A stretch of 64,000 bases of DNA, from the NCBI RefSeq assembly GCF_008693185.1, contig NZ_VXKN01000005.1, positions 124,001 to 188,000 on the forward strand, written 5' to 3'. Position numbers and translations under genes: made by a program. The notes under the pieces are model-generated. The model ran no database searches, was not told the origin of the DNA, and saw only the letters and a program-made list of their open reading frames with translations. Each line of letters begins with the position of its first letter. The first letter of the stretch is position 1. The stretch comes from Acinetobacter qingfengensis. Its GTDB lineage: Bacteria > Pseudomonadota > Gammaproteobacteria > Pseudomonadales > Moraxellaceae. Below are positions 1 to 10,527 of this stretch, one piece after another.

Positions 1-1
1 T

Positions 2-745
2 GTGAGTGCACGTGCTGCAATTGTAATGGATGCACAAACCGGTGAAGTATTATATGGTAAAAATACCAGTTCTACGGTTCCGATTGCGTCAATTACCAAA
101 TTGATGACAGCGGTGATAACGGCGGATGCCCGTTTGAACATGTCAGAAAAAATCACTTTGCAGCCAATTGATTTTGCTGGTGCGGGTGGTAAAAACTCTT
201 CTTCTACCTTACGTGCTGGTGATACATTAAATCGTGCAGAAGTCTTATTGCTTGCTTTGATGAAGTCTGAGAATCCGGCAGCTGCAGCATTGGCACGTAC
301 TTATCCTGGTGGCCGCCCTGCTTTTGTGGCCGCAATGAACGCTAAAGCTCGTCAATTGGGGATGACATCAACACATTATGTTGAGTCTACTGGTCTTGAT
401 CCAAGTAATGTATCTTCGGCTCGTGATTTGGCGATCCTAGTTAGCTCTGCATCACAATATGGCTTAATCCGTCAATTTTCAACTACAGCACATTATGATT
501 TTAATCTTGGATATCGAGTGTTAAAGTCAAATAATACTAATGCATTAGTACGTAACGGTGCCTGGAATATTAATATTTCTAAAACAGGTTATATTAATGA
601 AGCAGGACGTTGTGTGGTAATGTCTGCAACGGTAAATCAGCGTCCAGCTGTTATCGTATTATTAGGTGCATCTTCTACTGTTGCACGAAATAATGATGCA
701 ACTAATCTTCTTAACTGGTTAAGTAGTGGAATTACTACATTATAG
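2..745 (+). CDS. pbpG: D-alanyl-D-alanine endopeptidase (PBP7 type), 3' part
   Basis: Serine peptidase of the penicillin-binding family that cuts peptidoglycan cross-links in the periplasm. The frame is open to the window edge, so the signal peptide and the first residues are missing; the first codon seen is an internal GTG. Of the 247 residues visible, the active-site SxxK is SITK (about residues 30-33), the SxN motif is SEN (89-91) and the KTG motif is KTG (194-196). All three motifs are intact and in family order. PBP5 or PBP6-type carboxypeptidases would carry a longer C-terminal domain, so PBP7 fits better. A strong terminator follows. Confidence 0.85.
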   Translation: MSARAAIVMDAQTGEVLYGKNTSSTVPIASITKLMTAVITADARLNMSEKITLQPIDFAGAGGKNSSSTLRAGDTLNRAEVLLLALMKSENPAAAALARTYPGGRPAFVAAMNAKARQLGMTSTHYVESTGLDPSNVSSARDLAILVSSASQYGLIRQFSTTAHYDFNLGYRVLKSNNTNALVRNGAWNINISKTGYINEAGRCVVMSATVNQRPAVIVLLGASSTVARNNDATNLLNWLSSGITTL

Positions 746-767
746 TTTATAATTTTTACACGACTGA

Positions 768-798
768 AACCTGTGTCAAACCACAGGTTTTTATTTTT
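768..798 (+). terminator. Intrinsic terminator after pbpG
   Basis: An 8-bp stem AACCTGTG/CACAGGTT with a 6-nt loop is followed by a T-rich run, 22 bp after the pbpG stop. Confidence 0.8.
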
Positions 799-803
799 CC
801 AGC

Positions 804-834
804 AAAAATCCGATTCATAATGAATCGGATTTTT
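804..834 (-). terminator. Intrinsic terminator after ETF-QO, works in both directions
   Basis: A perfect 14-bp stem with a TAA loop has an A-run on one side and a T-run on the other. It lies 32 bp beyond the stop of the minus-strand ETF-QO gene and also backs up the pbpG terminator. Confidence 0.8.
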
Positions 835-865
835 AAATTTAAACTGGCTTTATTCATACTTCAAG

Positions 866-2581
866 TTACATATTCGGATAGTTAGGTCCACCACCACCTT
901 CCGGTGTTACCCAGGTAATATTCTGTGAAGGATCTTTAATATCACAGGTCTTACAATGCACACAGTTGGCAGCATTGATCTGGAAACGCTTTGAACCATC
1001 CTCATGGTCCATGACTTCATACACACCAGCAGGACAATAACGCTGTGCTGGTTCATCCCATTTGGGTAAATTGACCTGAATTGGAATCTCTGGATTGGTC
1101 AATTTTAAATGTGCTGGTTGATTTTCTTCATGTACTGTGTTGGATACAAATACTGAAGATAAACGGTCAAAGGTCAGTTTGCCATCCGGTTTTGGATAGT
1201 TCGGTTTAAAGTGTTCGGCATCTACTGTTTTAATCACAGCAAAGTCTTGTTTCAGGTCATGTAAGGTAAACGGTACTTTAAAAATATTTTGGTCGATAAA
1301 GTTAAATGCACCGCCAACCCACTGACCAAATTTATGCATGGCTGGGCCAAAGTTACGGGCATTGTAAAGCTCTTCTTTTAACCATGAGTTGTTATACTTT
1401 TCAGTATAACTCGTCACTTCCTGAATAAAATGATCCTCGCCCTCAATGACACGAGCCACCATCAAATCACCACCTTTTTCGGCACCCGCTTGAATGGCTT
1501 CAAATACCGCTTCGGCACACAACATGCCGGACTTCATGGCCGTATGTGAACCTTTGATTTTGGAGAAGTTTAGGAAGCCTGCATCATCACCGATTAGGCA
1601 ACCACCCGGGAAAGTGAGTTTGGGTAGGGCATTAAAGCCGCCTTTAACCACAGCACGAGCACCATAAGAAATACGTTTACCCCCTTCAAGGTATTGTTTG
1701 ATCAGTGGATGGGTTTTCCAGCGTTGCATTTCCATAAATGGATACATATGTGGATTTTCGTAGGACAAATCCACGATCATGCCGAGTGTGACCTGATTAT
1801 TCTCGGCATGGTACAACCACCAGCCGCCAGATGAGCCGGTTTCAGACAGTGGCCAGCCGGCACCGTGCATCACCAGACCCGGTTTGTGTTTGGCAGGATC
1901 AATTTCCCACAATTCTTTAATACCAATCCCGTAATGCTGTGGATCTACATCCTGATCAAGATTGTATTTAGCAATCAAGCGTTTACCTAGATGTCCACGA
2001 CAACCTTCGGCAAACAGGGTGTATTTGGCATGTAGTTCGTAGCCCGGCGTGAAATTGTGAGTAGGTTGACCATCTTTGCCAATGCCCATGTCACCAGTCT
2101 GGATACCTTTGACGGTTGAGCCATCTTCATGATAGAGAATTTCGGCAGCAGCAAATCCGGGAAAAATAGATACTTCCAGCTCTTCGGCTTTTTGTCCTAA
2201 CCAACGGACGACATTGCCTAATGAAATGACGTAGTTGCCTTCATTATGCATGGATTTTGGTACCATCCAGTACGGCATTTTCTGGGATTTTTCATCTGAC
2301 AGCAGGAAATAGGTGTCATCTTGTGTGACTTCAACTGTTACAGGTGCGCCTTGATCTTTCCAATCTGGAAATAATTCGTTGAGTGCACGAGGTTCCAGTA
2401 CTGCACCGGACAAGATATGTGCGCCAACTTCAGAGCCTTTTTCCACGACACATACGGACAGGTCAGGTAAATTATTTTCAATCGCAAGCTGACGCAAACG
2501 GATCGCAGCCGATAGACCGGATGGGCCTGCGCCTACGATGACAACGTCAAACTCCATCGCTTCGCGTTCGATGTGCTCCAT
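866..2581 (-). CDS. etfD: Electron transfer flavoprotein-ubiquinone oxidoreductase
   Basis: Membrane-associated flavoprotein that passes electrons from ETF, reduced by acyl-CoA and other dehydrogenases, to ubiquinone. The N-terminus has the FAD dinucleotide fold with VGAGPSG. The C-terminal ferredoxin-like domain has the 4Fe-4S cysteines in CPAGVYEV and CVHCKTCDIKDP. The length of 571 residues is close to the family norm. The ATG at 2581 was chosen because GAGGAG stands just upstream; the open frame extends 26 codons further without support. It is divergent from the DUF1285 gene, and the etfA and etfB genes are not in this window. The symbol is the common modern one; older names vary. Confidence 0.93.
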   Translation of the reverse strand: MEHIEREAMEFDVVIVGAGPSGLSAAIRLRQLAIENNLPDLSVCVVEKGSEVGAHILSGAVLEPRALNELFPDWKDQGAPVTVEVTQDDTYFLLSDEKSQKMPYWMVPKSMHNEGNYVISLGNVVRWLGQKAEELEVSIFPGFAAAEILYHEDGSTVKGIQTGDMGIGKDGQPTHNFTPGYELHAKYTLFAEGCRGHLGKRLIAKYNLDQDVDPQHYGIGIKELWEIDPAKHKPGLVMHGAGWPLSETGSSGGWWLYHAENNQVTLGMIVDLSYENPHMYPFMEMQRWKTHPLIKQYLEGGKRISYGARAVVKGGFNALPKLTFPGGCLIGDDAGFLNFSKIKGSHTAMKSGMLCAEAVFEAIQAGAEKGGDLMVARVIEGEDHFIQEVTSYTEKYNNSWLKEELYNARNFGPAMHKFGQWVGGAFNFIDQNIFKVPFTLHDLKQDFAVIKTVDAEHFKPNYPKPDGKLTFDRLSSVFVSNTVHEENQPAHLKLTNPEIPIQVNLPKWDEPAQRYCPAGVYEVMDHEDGSKRFQINAANCVHCKTCDIKDPSQNITWVTPEGGGGPNYPNM

Positions 2582-2811
2582 GCAGAACTCCTCAAAATGT
2601 AAAGGGTGGCAACCGTAATACATTCGGTGCTGCCTTGAGTATGCAAAAAGAAAAGACACAAAAATCGTGTCAGAATAGAAATTACGATAGTATAGTTACA
2701 ATGGGCAATGAAGCCAAATGGCAATGTACATTATTTTTACTGTCAATCGGGCAAAACGCAGTGCTGGTAAAGCGTTTTGATAAAAATGGACGCACCAGTC
2801 AGAGATCAACA

Positions 2812-3372
2812 ATGAAAGATAAACAAACATTTGCCAATCTGAGCGATTTTTTACAACAGCTTCAGACTACACCAACAATTCCACCAGTACATTTATGGCA
2901 ACCTGAATATTGCGGAGAAATGGATCTGGTTATTAAGGCCAATGGTGAATGGTGGCATGAAGGGCGGCCGATTTTGCGTCAACGCATGATTGATTTGTTT
3001 TCTAGAGTGTTATGGAAAGAAGGTGAGGACTATTATTTAAAAACGCCTGTAGAGAAAATCAAGATTGAGGTTGAGGATGTCCCGTTGTCGATTACTTGCG
3101 TAGATCAAATTGAACAACAGGGACAATCTTACATCCGTATGCAAACTGCAAATCAGGATGTATTTATCCTGAATGAACAACATCCACTCAGTTTGCGTGA
3201 ATTTAAAGGTGAAATCCGACCTTATGTCAGAGTACGTTACGATTTGGAGGCTTTAATTCAAAGGCAGGCATTTTATCATCTGGTCGATCTAGGAGAGTTA
3301 TTTGAACAAGAAGGTAAAACTATTTTGAAGCTATCCAGTGGTTCAACTTTCATGGAATTGATCGTGGCATAA
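2812..3372 (+). CDS. DUF1285 family protein
   Basis: Protein of 186 residues that matches the DUF1285 family in layout: a short helical start (LSDFLQQLQ), then a conserved region with GEMDLVIKANGEWWHEGRPI and a second half with RPYVRVRYDLEALI. No catalytic motif, signal peptide or membrane segment is visible, so it is probably cytoplasmic and its function is unknown. The frame is open from a TTG at 2635, but the family-like sequence begins at the ATG at 2812, which keeps the gene clear of the ETF-QO start. It sits 59 bp before murI and may share a transcript with it. Confidence 0.75.
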   Translation: MKDKQTFANLSDFLQQLQTTPTIPPVHLWQPEYCGEMDLVIKANGEWWHEGRPILRQRMIDLFSRVLWKEGEDYYLKTPVEKIKIEVEDVPLSITCVDQIEQQGQSYIRMQTANQDVFILNEQHPLSLREFKGEIRPYVRVRYDLEALIQRQAFYHLVDLGELFEQEGKTILKLSSGSTFMELIVA

Positions 3373-3431
3373 AACAAATATCGGTGTATTATTTCCGATA
3401 ATCCATTTTCTTTATATTCTCTCATTTCGCT

Positions 3432-4301
3432 ATGCATGTGATGACCGCTTTTAGCCAACATAATTTAGCTATGCCGACTCCCGATATCAATGCGCCAATA
3501 GGTATTTTTGACTCTGGAATTGGCGGCTTATCTGTTGCTTTGGAAGTATTAAAATATCTTCCCAATGAGCGAATTCTATTTTATGCCGACACAGCAAATG
3601 TTCCTTATGGCTCCCGTGGCGATGCGGAAATTCAGCAATTAACTGCGCAAGCTATTGAATGGTTGTATCAGCAAGGATGTAAGATAGCGATTGTTGCCTG
3701 TAATACCGCATCAGCATTTAGTCTGGATTATTTGCGTGAACATTATGGTGAAAAATTCCCCATTATTGGTTTAGTTCCTGCGGTAAAACCTGCGGTAATC
3801 CAGTCTATCACCAAAGTTATTGCTGTTTTAGCTACGCCAGCCACGTTTCGGGGTAAATTAATTCGGGATGTGATTGATCATTTTGCAGTGCCAGCAGGAA
3901 TAAAAGTTTTACCAGTGACTTGTCTGGATTTAGTACCATTGATTGAGCAGGGAAAAGCCATGAGCGCTGAATGCTTATTGATATTACAGCAGTTATTACA
4001 ACCGGTAATGGATGCCGGCGCAGATTATCTGGTGTTGGGATGTACACATTATCCATTTTTGCGTCCTGCAATTGAGCAATTGTATCAGGATCGGTTGATT
4101 ATGGTGGATTCTGGATTGGCAGTTGCACGGCAAAGTGGACGAATCTTGGCAAAACAGAATTTGCTTACCAGTACCATGATGCTGGGGCCACGACTTATTT
4201 GTGTGTTTAGTGGTAATAATAGCCAGGCCATGCGGCCGATTTTACAAAAAATGATTGGTGTACGAAATGATTGGAAACTTATTGATCTTTCCAACAGTTA
4301 A
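3432..4301 (+). CDS. murI: Glutamate racemase
   Basis: Cofactor-independent racemase that makes D-glutamate for peptidoglycan. The substrate-binding start IGIFDSGIGGLSV, the first catalytic cysteine in ACNTAS and the second in GCTHYPF are all present, so both halves of the two-base mechanism are intact. Length is 289 residues from this ATG. In-frame ATGs at 3441 and 3471 are equally possible; no clear ribosome site decides between them, and the conserved sequence begins just after the third. Confidence 0.92.
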   Translation: MHVMTAFSQHNLAMPTPDINAPIGIFDSGIGGLSVALEVLKYLPNERILFYADTANVPYGSRGDAEIQQLTAQAIEWLYQQGCKIAIVACNTASAFSLDYLREHYGEKFPIIGLVPAVKPAVIQSITKVIAVLATPATFRGKLIRDVIDHFAVPAGIKVLPVTCLDLVPLIEQGKAMSAECLLILQQLLQPVMDAGADYLVLGCTHYPFLRPAIEQLYQDRLIMVDSGLAVARQSGRILAKQNLLTSTMMLGPRLICVFSGNNSQAMRPILQKMIGVRNDWKLIDLSNS

Positions 4302-4421
4302 AAAATAGTGCATTCTGGTAAAATTTTTATCATAAAAAAAATTTTTGGGGTTGTGGTATTGGGGGTTGTTGCAAAGGGTAATTTTAAACCTTTTGTGTTT
4401 ACCTTAGCTAAGGATTTAGTC

Positions 4422-5417
4422 ATGGCAAATAAACGCTATTATGTTTATCTCTCTTCTTTTTTTGATGATGTGAAAGTTGAGCGATTGAAATTAGAAAATT
4501 GTTTATTGAATTTGGATACATTTCCCTGGGGCTTACATGAGCGCCGTTCTTCCTTGAATACAGCATTAGTTCGCCGTCAAATTGATGATAGTGATTATGT
4601 AATTGTTTTATTGGGAGGTAAATATGGTGACTTATCTGCTTCTGGATTAAGCTATTTACATCTGGATTTTTTATATGCGCTTAATAAACAAAAAATTATG
4701 ATTAGTTTGGTGGATATGTTTCCTGACAAACGTTCAAATCAGGAACAAGATCAGCACCCTGAATTAATTAAGAAACTTGATCATTTTCGTCAATTGCTTA
4801 AAAAAGACAGCCAGTATTATTATGAATTTAAAAGTACACTGGATTTAGAAAGCTCTATGCGCCGTATTTTTGCTCAAGTGGTACAGACACATCCAGCTTC
4901 AGGTTGGATTAAATTAAATGAGCATGAAGCACAAGATCAGGCTTCACATATTAATACATCAAAATTTATCACTACAGCCGTAAAAAAATTGCCAGAACGT
5001 CATACTGTATTAGATACATTAGAAACAAAAGTCAGTGGAGATGAAAATGTCATTGTACGCTATCATGCTCATGCCTATCAGGATGGTAATTTACAGGATA
5101 TTCGGCCACAAAGACACCTAGGCTGGTTTCAAATTCTACAAATCTTATCTACACATTTTCAGACGCCTGCACTTGAAAATAACTTTGCCAGAGCACTAAA
5201 TCAGTATTTGGAAAGTACAGCATTATCTGATGCCCGCCAAATATTTCCTCGGGCACATGCTGTTGCCAGAACACAAATTGATGAACAATGTTTACAGGAA
5301 ATTAAATTACAAATGAAGTGGAATAACTGGATTGTCCCTTTAGCACAACATCAAGCGGGCGCCAGAACATATTGGGAATTAACCATGGAAGCCAAAAAAT
5401 TACTACAGGTAATGTAG
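4422..5417 (+). CDS. DUF4062 domain protein
   Basis: Protein of 331 residues. The N-terminal 110 or so residues look like DUF4062: YYVYLSSFFDDVKVER, then a Trp-Gly-Leu segment, a stretch of paired acidic residues (DDSDYVIVLLGGKYGD) and a later helix. That fold resembles nucleoside 2-deoxyribosyltransferase and TIR-like domains and is often found as a front module in signalling or defence proteins. The remaining 200 residues match nothing I recognise. The ATG at 4422 was chosen because TAAGGA precedes it; the open frame starts at 4308. It sits alone between murI and hemH. No partner gene suggests a function. Confidence 0.65.
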   Translation: MANKRYYVYLSSFFDDVKVERLKLENCLLNLDTFPWGLHERRSSLNTALVRRQIDDSDYVIVLLGGKYGDLSASGLSYLHLDFLYALNKQKIMISLVDMFPDKRSNQEQDQHPELIKKLDHFRQLLKKDSQYYYEFKSTLDLESSMRRIFAQVVQTHPASGWIKLNEHEAQDQASHINTSKFITTAVKKLPERHTVLDTLETKVSGDENVIVRYHAHAYQDGNLQDIRPQRHLGWFQILQILSTHFQTPALENNFARALNQYLESTALSDARQIFPRAHAVARTQIDEQCLQEIKLQMKWNNWIVPLAQHQAGARTYWELTMEAKKLLQVM

Positions 5418-5490
5418 TTTTATCGCATAGTGATTCTGGCAGAAGTGTTTAATTCTCCAAAAAACTGTTATGGTAAGGCAGTTTTTTGAT

Positions 5491-6513
5491 ATGCAGAATG
5501 CTTCTATGGCTTATCGACCTAAAATTGCGGTGATTATGGCAAATTTGGGCACACCTGATGCCCCGACACCAGCAGCAGTACGAAAATTTTTAAAACAATT
5601 TTTATCGGATCAACGCGTGATTGAGATCCCAAAGTTACTCTGGCAAGTGATTTTACGTTGTTTTGTTTTGCCTTTTCGTCCTAAAAAGGTTGCACAAGGC
5701 TATGCTGCAATTTGGCAAACTGATTCACCCATGCGGGAAATTTTATTTCAGCAAGTTGGATTAACACAACAACAGATCAAACAGGATTTTCCTGATCTAG
5801 AGGTTAATGTTATCGCCGCCATGACTTATGGCAGCCCTAATATTCAGGATATTCTGCAGAATATTGCGCAACAAAATTATGATCATGTATTATTGCTGCC
5901 ATTATTTCCACAGTATTCAGCTACATCAACAGCACCACTGTATGATGCTTTGGCAAAATGGAGCGTAACCCAGCGAAATTTACCCGGAATTTCAATTATT
6001 CGGGATTATTATGCGCATCCGGCATATATCGATGCATTGGCACAAAGTGTACAGAAATTTCAGGCAGAACATGGCCCAGCAGAGAAATTACTGATGTCTT
6101 TTCATGGTATTCCACAACCTTATGCTGATAAAGGCGATCCTTATGCAGATCGTTGTCAGGAAACGGCTAAACGTGTTGCTGAGAAATTAAATTTACAGAC
6201 AGATCAATGGGCGATTAGTTTTCAATCCAGATTTGGTAAACAGGAATGGGTAAAACCTTATACCAATGAATTGCTTACACAATGGGCACAACAAGGCATC
6301 AAGTCTGTACAGATTATGAGTCCGGCATTTTCTGCCGATTGTCTGGAAACCCTGGAAGAGTTGGCCGTAGAAAATAGGGGTGTTTTCTTGACAAATGGTG
6401 GACAAGATTACGCCTATATTCCGGCACTCAATACTGATTCAGGACATCTTGATTTGTTTCATGCTTTACTTGCACCGCAACTTACTGCCTTATCCGCTCA
6501 GTTTGCTAAATAA
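5491..6513 (+). CDS. hemH: Ferrochelatase
   Basis: Inserts ferrous iron into protoporphyrin IX, the last step of protoheme synthesis. The family start [15 protein letters not shown] and the catalytic histidine in [16 protein letters not shown] are intact. Length is 340 residues from this ATG. In-frame ATGs at 5470 and 5506 are alternatives; TAAGG upstream favours 5491 slightly. Only 14 bp separate it from the metallo-hydrolase gene, so the two are probably co-transcribed. Confidence 0.92.
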   Translation: MQNASMAYRPKIAVIMANLGTPDAPTPAAVRKFLKQFLSDQRVIEIPKLLWQVILRCFVLPFRPKKVAQGYAAIWQTDSPMREILFQQVGLTQQQIKQDFPDLEVNVIAAMTYGSPNIQDILQNIAQQNYDHVLLLPLFPQYSATSTAPLYDALAKWSVTQRNLPGISIIRDYYAHPAYIDALAQSVQKFQAEHGPAEKLLMSFHGIPQPYADKGDPYADRCQETAKRVAEKLNLQTDQWAISFQSRFGKQEWVKPYTNELLTQWAQQGIKSVQIMSPAFSADCLETLEELAVENRGVFLTNGGQDYAYIPALNTDSGHLDLFHALLAPQLTALSAQFAK

Positions 6514-6527
6514 ATAAGGAGATCGTC

Positions 6528-7166
6528 ATGTTACATTGTCAAATCGTAGCGGTGACAGCATTTTCACAGAACTGTAGTATTCTTTGGGATGATGAAACCA
6601 TGCAGGCTGTATTGATTGATGCAGGTGGCGAGGCCGAAAGATTACAGCAAATGATTACAGATTTAGGTGTAACGGTTATTGCGCTTTGGAATACACATGG
6701 ACATCTGGATCATATCGGTGCAGTTGGTGCTTTGGCGAAGACTTATAATGTGCCCGTGATTGGGCCTAATCAACAAGATTCATTCTGGATTGACATGTTG
6801 CAGGATGTGAGTAGGCAATATGGGTTTCCAATTCCTGAACCAGTACAGGTTGATCAATGGTTAGCTGGCGGTGAAATACTAAGTTTAGGTAAATATCGTT
6901 TTGAAGTTCGCTTTACTCCGGGGCATACTCCCGGACATGTTGTATTTTACTGCGCAGAACTGAATATGCTCTGGACGGGAGATGTATTATTTAAAGGTTC
7001 TATTGGACGTACCGATTTTCCCAAAGGAGATTTTGATACGTTAATACATTCCATTCAGACACAATTGTTGACTTTGCCTGATGAAACACAATTTATTTCT
7101 GGACATGGTGCAACCAGTAGTATTGGCTTAGAAAAACAATTTAATCCTTTTTTGAAGGGCATATAA
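6528..7166 (+). CDS. Metallo-beta-lactamase-fold hydrolase, YcbL/glyoxalase II type
   Basis: Cytoplasmic zinc hydrolase of 212 residues. The metal-binding motif is THGHLDH, followed by the histidine in GHTPGHVVFY, the bridging aspartate in WTGDVLFKGSIGRTDF and the last histidine in ISGHGAT. The short length without the C-terminal substrate domain of true glyoxalase II points to the YcbL group, whose members have glyoxalase II-like activity; the exact substrate cannot be read from sequence. AAGGAGA stands just ahead of the ATG. It lies directly behind hemH. Confidence 0.85.
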   Translation: MLHCQIVAVTAFSQNCSILWDDETMQAVLIDAGGEAERLQQMITDLGVTVIALWNTHGHLDHIGAVGALAKTYNVPVIGPNQQDSFWIDMLQDVSRQYGFPIPEPVQVDQWLAGGEILSLGKYRFEVRFTPGHTPGHVVFYCAELNMLWTGDVLFKGSIGRTDFPKGDFDTLIHSIQTQLLTLPDETQFISGHGATSSIGLEKQFNPFLKGI

Positions 7167-7224
7167 ATTTTATTTATTCAGATATTTTTTAATTTCAATA
7201 AACTGTTTTTTATTGGTTAAAAGT

Positions 7225-7251
7225 ACAGCATCTTATCAATAAAGATGCTGT
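7225..7251. terminator. Hairpin between convergent genes
   Basis: A perfect 10-bp stem ACAGCATCTT/AAGATGCTGT with a 7-nt loop lies between the convergent hydrolase gene and betA. The T-tract is poor on both sides, so termination is likely but not certain. Confidence 0.5.
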
Positions 7252-7266
7252 AAGGTTAATATGCCA

Positions 7267-8961
7267 TTATTTAAATGGGCGTATTGGTGTCTGCCGTACA
7301 GGTGTTTTACCTGCTCTAAAATAGGGTGCATCAGAATGTGGTAAAGATTGCCCGCGAATTTGATCTGCAATTTTTTCTGCCATCATAATGGTTGTCGCAT
7401 TAAGGTTTCCTGTGATGATGACTGGCATGATTGAAGCATCGATGACACGTAATCCTTGTAAACCGTGGACACGCCCCTGACCATCAACGACTGCCATCTC
7501 GTCTTCACCCATTTTACAGCTACAGGATGGGTGATAAGCTGTTTCAGCATGATTTTTAATAAAATCATCAAGTTGATCATCAGATTTTAAATTTAGGCCG
7601 GGACTAATTTCTTCACCACGATAGGCATCAAGCGCTGGTTGATGCATGATTTCGCGGGTAATTCGAATGCTATCGCGAAACTCACGCCAATCCTGTTCTG
7701 TAGACATATAATTAAATAAAATACTTGGATGTTCAAAAGGATCTTTGGATTTCAGTTTAATTCGGCCACGTGATGGAGAACGCATCGAGCCGACATGTGC
7801 TTGAAAACCATGTTCATTGACTGCGTTACTGCCATTATAGTTAATTGCAACAGGTAGAAAGTGGTATTGAATATTGGGCCATTCAAATTCTTCAGAAGAA
7901 CGGATAAATCCACCCGCTTCAAATTGATTACTGGCGCCTGTACCTGTTCCGGAAAATAGCCATTCTGCACCAATAGCAGGTTGGTTATACCATTTTAATG
8001 CAGGGTAAAGGGAAACAGGTTGTTTACATTTATATTGTAAATACATTTCTAAATGATCTTGCAGGTTTTCACCCACACCAGCCAAATCTTGTACGACTTC
8101 AATATCCATCGATTTAAGAAAAGTGCTTTGTCCAACACCTGAACGCTGTAAAATTTGTGGAGATGCAATTGCACCAGCACAGAGCAGTACTTCACGTTTG
8201 GCATAAGCCTGATGAAGACGATTTTGATTCGCACCAATCATATATTCTACGCCAATGGCTTGTTTCTGATTAAATAAAATTTTATTGGTCATGGCGTGGG
8301 TAATAATATTCAGATTTGACCGCGATTTTGCCATATCCAGATAACCACGCGCTGTACTGGAGCGTCGACCATTTGGTGTTACCGTGCGATCCATGGGGCC
8401 AAATCCTTCCTGTTGATAACCATTCAAGTCATCAGTCCGAGGATAGCCTGCCTGTACTCCAGCTTCAATCATGGCATGGAATAATTCATTATTTCCCTGT
8501 TTGGGGGTTGCTACAGAAACCGGTCCGTTGTCACCATGATAGTCGTTTCCGCCAATATCACGAGTTTCAGCTTTTTTATAATAGGGTAGACAATCAGTAT
8601 AACGCCAGTTTTCCAGTCCTTTGAATGTTGCCCATTGATCTAGATCCATGGCATTACCACGAATATAACACATACCATTAATTAGGGATGATCCACCTAA
8701 TCCTTTACCTCGACCACATTCCATGCGTCGATGATTCATGTGAGGTTCGGGATCGGTTAAATATGCCCAATTATAGCGGCGTCCTTGTAAGGGAAAGGCT
8801 AAAGCAGCAGGCATTTGTGTGCGGAAATCTAATCGATAGTCAGGACCGCCAGCTTCCAATAATAGAACGGAAATATCGGCATCTTCTGTTAATCTAGCTG
8901 CAAGTACATTACCGGCTGAACCTGCACCAATAATAATATAATCGTATTCTTGCTTAGTCAT
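7267..8961 (-). CDS. betA: Choline dehydrogenase (GMC oxidoreductase)
   Basis: FAD enzyme that oxidises choline to betaine aldehyde, feeding glycine betaine synthesis. It has the FAD-binding start [15 protein letters not shown], the GMC signature [20 protein letters not shown] and a C-terminal active-site region with HPSCSCKMG. Length is 564 residues, typical for BetA. The ATG at 8961 was chosen because AGGAC lies just upstream; the open frame begins at 9009. It is the last gene of betI-betB-betA and shares their promoter. The operon context makes a GMC enzyme with another substrate unlikely. Confidence 0.92.
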   Translation of the reverse strand: MTKQEYDYIIIGAGSAGNVLAARLTEDADISVLLLEAGGPDYRLDFRTQMPAALAFPLQGRRYNWAYLTDPEPHMNHRRMECGRGKGLGGSSLINGMCYIRGNAMDLDQWATFKGLENWRYTDCLPYYKKAETRDIGGNDYHGDNGPVSVATPKQGNNELFHAMIEAGVQAGYPRTDDLNGYQQEGFGPMDRTVTPNGRRSSTARGYLDMAKSRSNLNIITHAMTNKILFNQKQAIGVEYMIGANQNRLHQAYAKREVLLCAGAIASPQILQRSGVGQSTFLKSMDIEVVQDLAGVGENLQDHLEMYLQYKCKQPVSLYPALKWYNQPAIGAEWLFSGTGTGASNQFEAGGFIRSSEEFEWPNIQYHFLPVAINYNGSNAVNEHGFQAHVGSMRSPSRGRIKLKSKDPFEHPSILFNYMSTEQDWREFRDSIRITREIMHQPALDAYRGEEISPGLNLKSDDQLDDFIKNHAETAYHPSCSCKMGEDEMAVVDGQGRVHGLQGLRVIDASIMPVIITGNLNATTIMMAEKIADQIRGQSLPHSDAPYFRAGKTPVRQTPIRPFK

Positions 8962-9036
8962 AATTGTCCTGAATTTATATATAGAGAAGAACTGAATGAC
9001 TGCTGTCATCCAGTTTAAGAAAAAGAAGATAAAGAA

Positions 9037-10506
9037 TTAAAAAATACTTTGGTAATCACCAAGTTCAACTTGAATGGATTTAACACGAGTATAATGCATC
9101 AATGTACTGATGCCATTTTCTCGACCAACTCCGGATTGCTTATATCCTCCTACTGGCATTTCCGCAGGAGACTCGCCCCATGTATTAATCCAGCAAATAC
9201 CAGCTTCAATTTGGTGAATAATACGATGTGCTTTATTGATGTCAGGTGTAACAATGCCAGCTGCCAATCCAAAGGTCGTATGATTGGCACGTTGAATGAC
9301 TTCATCTTCAGTTTTATAACTTAAAATACTCATGACAGGACCAAAGATTTCATCCTGTACAATTTTCATATCATCATGACAATCTGTAAACACCGTGGGC
9401 TGTACATAGGCACCTTCTGAAAATTCGCCTGTTGCACGTTTACCACCAATGAGTAGTTTTGCACCTTGTTGTTTGCCTGATTCAATGTAAGACAGGACTT
9501 TTTCCAGATGTGAAAAACTGGTCAGTGGCCCAAAATTGGTTTGATTGTCAAGAGGATCGCCCATACGAATGCGCTGGACACGTTCAACGATTGCTGCCTC
9601 AAAGGCTATTTTCATGGATTCTGGTACAAAAACACGAGTTCCATTGGTACAGACTTGCCCAGAACTAAAGAAATTTGCCATGACAGCAATATCAGCAGCT
9701 TTATTAATATCTGCATCATCACAAATAATGAGTGGTGATTTACCACCAAGTTCCATGGTGACTTCTTTTAGTGTAGAGCTGGCAGCACTTGCCATGACTT
9801 TTTTACCTGTTTCTACTCCACCAGTAAAAGAAATTTTTTCAATGGCAGGATGTTCGGTAAGCCATTGCCCGATATCACGGCCAATACCCTGAACGACATT
9901 GAAGACGCCATTGGGTACGCCTGCTTCGGTATATATTTCTGCCAGTTTATAAGCCGTTAATGGTGTGATTTCACTGGGTTTAAAAATCATGGCATTACCT
10001 GCTGCAAGGGCAGGAGCTGATTTCCAGAGTGCGATTTGAATCGGGTAATTCCAGGCTCCGATACCTGCAACTACACCTAAAGGTTCATGGCGCGTGTAAA
10101 AAAAACTGCTGTTTCTTAAAGGAACTTGCTCACCTTGAATTGCAGTTGCAAGACCTGCGTAATATTCAAGTACATCTGCTCCTGTAACAATGTCAACGGT
10201 TGATGTTTCGCTATAAGCTTTACCCGTATCTAGTGTTTCCAGCTTAGCCAGTTCATCATTACGTTCGCGTAAAAGATCGACTGCACGGCGTAGAATTCTG
10301 GAACGTTCCATTGCTGTCATTGCCGCCCAGACTTTTTGTCCTTCCTGAGCACTTTGTACTGCTTTTTCAATATCCTGTTGAGAAGCCTGTTGAATGGTGG
10401 CAATTACTTTACCATTGGCTGGGTTAATACTGTCAAAAGTTAAAACACTGTTTGCAGGGGTATATTGACCATGGATATATAATTGATGAATATTCACATC
10501 ATTCAC
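9037..10506 (-). CDS. betB: Betaine aldehyde dehydrogenase
   Basis: NAD(P)-dependent aldehyde dehydrogenase that converts betaine aldehyde to glycine betaine, the osmoprotectant. The cofactor site FTGGVETGK, the general-base glutamate in MELGGKSP and the nucleophilic cysteine in [12 protein letters not shown] are intact. Length is 489 residues, as expected. GAGGAA lies upstream of the ATG. It lies between betI (21 bp) and betA (75 bp), all on the minus strand, which fixes the substrate assignment better than sequence alone. Confidence 0.93.
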   Translation of the reverse strand: MNDVNIHQLYIHGQYTPANSVLTFDSINPANGKVIATIQQASQQDIEKAVQSAQEGQKVWAAMTAMERSRILRRAVDLLRERNDELAKLETLDTGKAYSETSTVDIVTGADVLEYYAGLATAIQGEQVPLRNSSFFYTRHEPLGVVAGIGAWNYPIQIALWKSAPALAAGNAMIFKPSEITPLTAYKLAEIYTEAGVPNGVFNVVQGIGRDIGQWLTEHPAIEKISFTGGVETGKKVMASAASSTLKEVTMELGGKSPLIICDDADINKAADIAVMANFFSSGQVCTNGTRVFVPESMKIAFEAAIVERVQRIRMGDPLDNQTNFGPLTSFSHLEKVLSYIESGKQQGAKLLIGGKRATGEFSEGAYVQPTVFTDCHDDMKIVQDEIFGPVMSILSYKTEDEVIQRANHTTFGLAAGIVTPDINKAHRIIHQIEAGICWINTWGESPAEMPVGGYKQSGVGRENGISTLMHYTRVKSIQVELGDYQSIF

Positions 10507-10527
10507 GTGATTTTTCCTCTTATTTAT

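Noticed and set aside
4422..5417. DUF4062 gene as part of an anti-phage island
   Set aside because: Neighbours are core genes (murI, hemH) and no partner effector, NTPase or mobile element is present. Kept only as a low-score observation.
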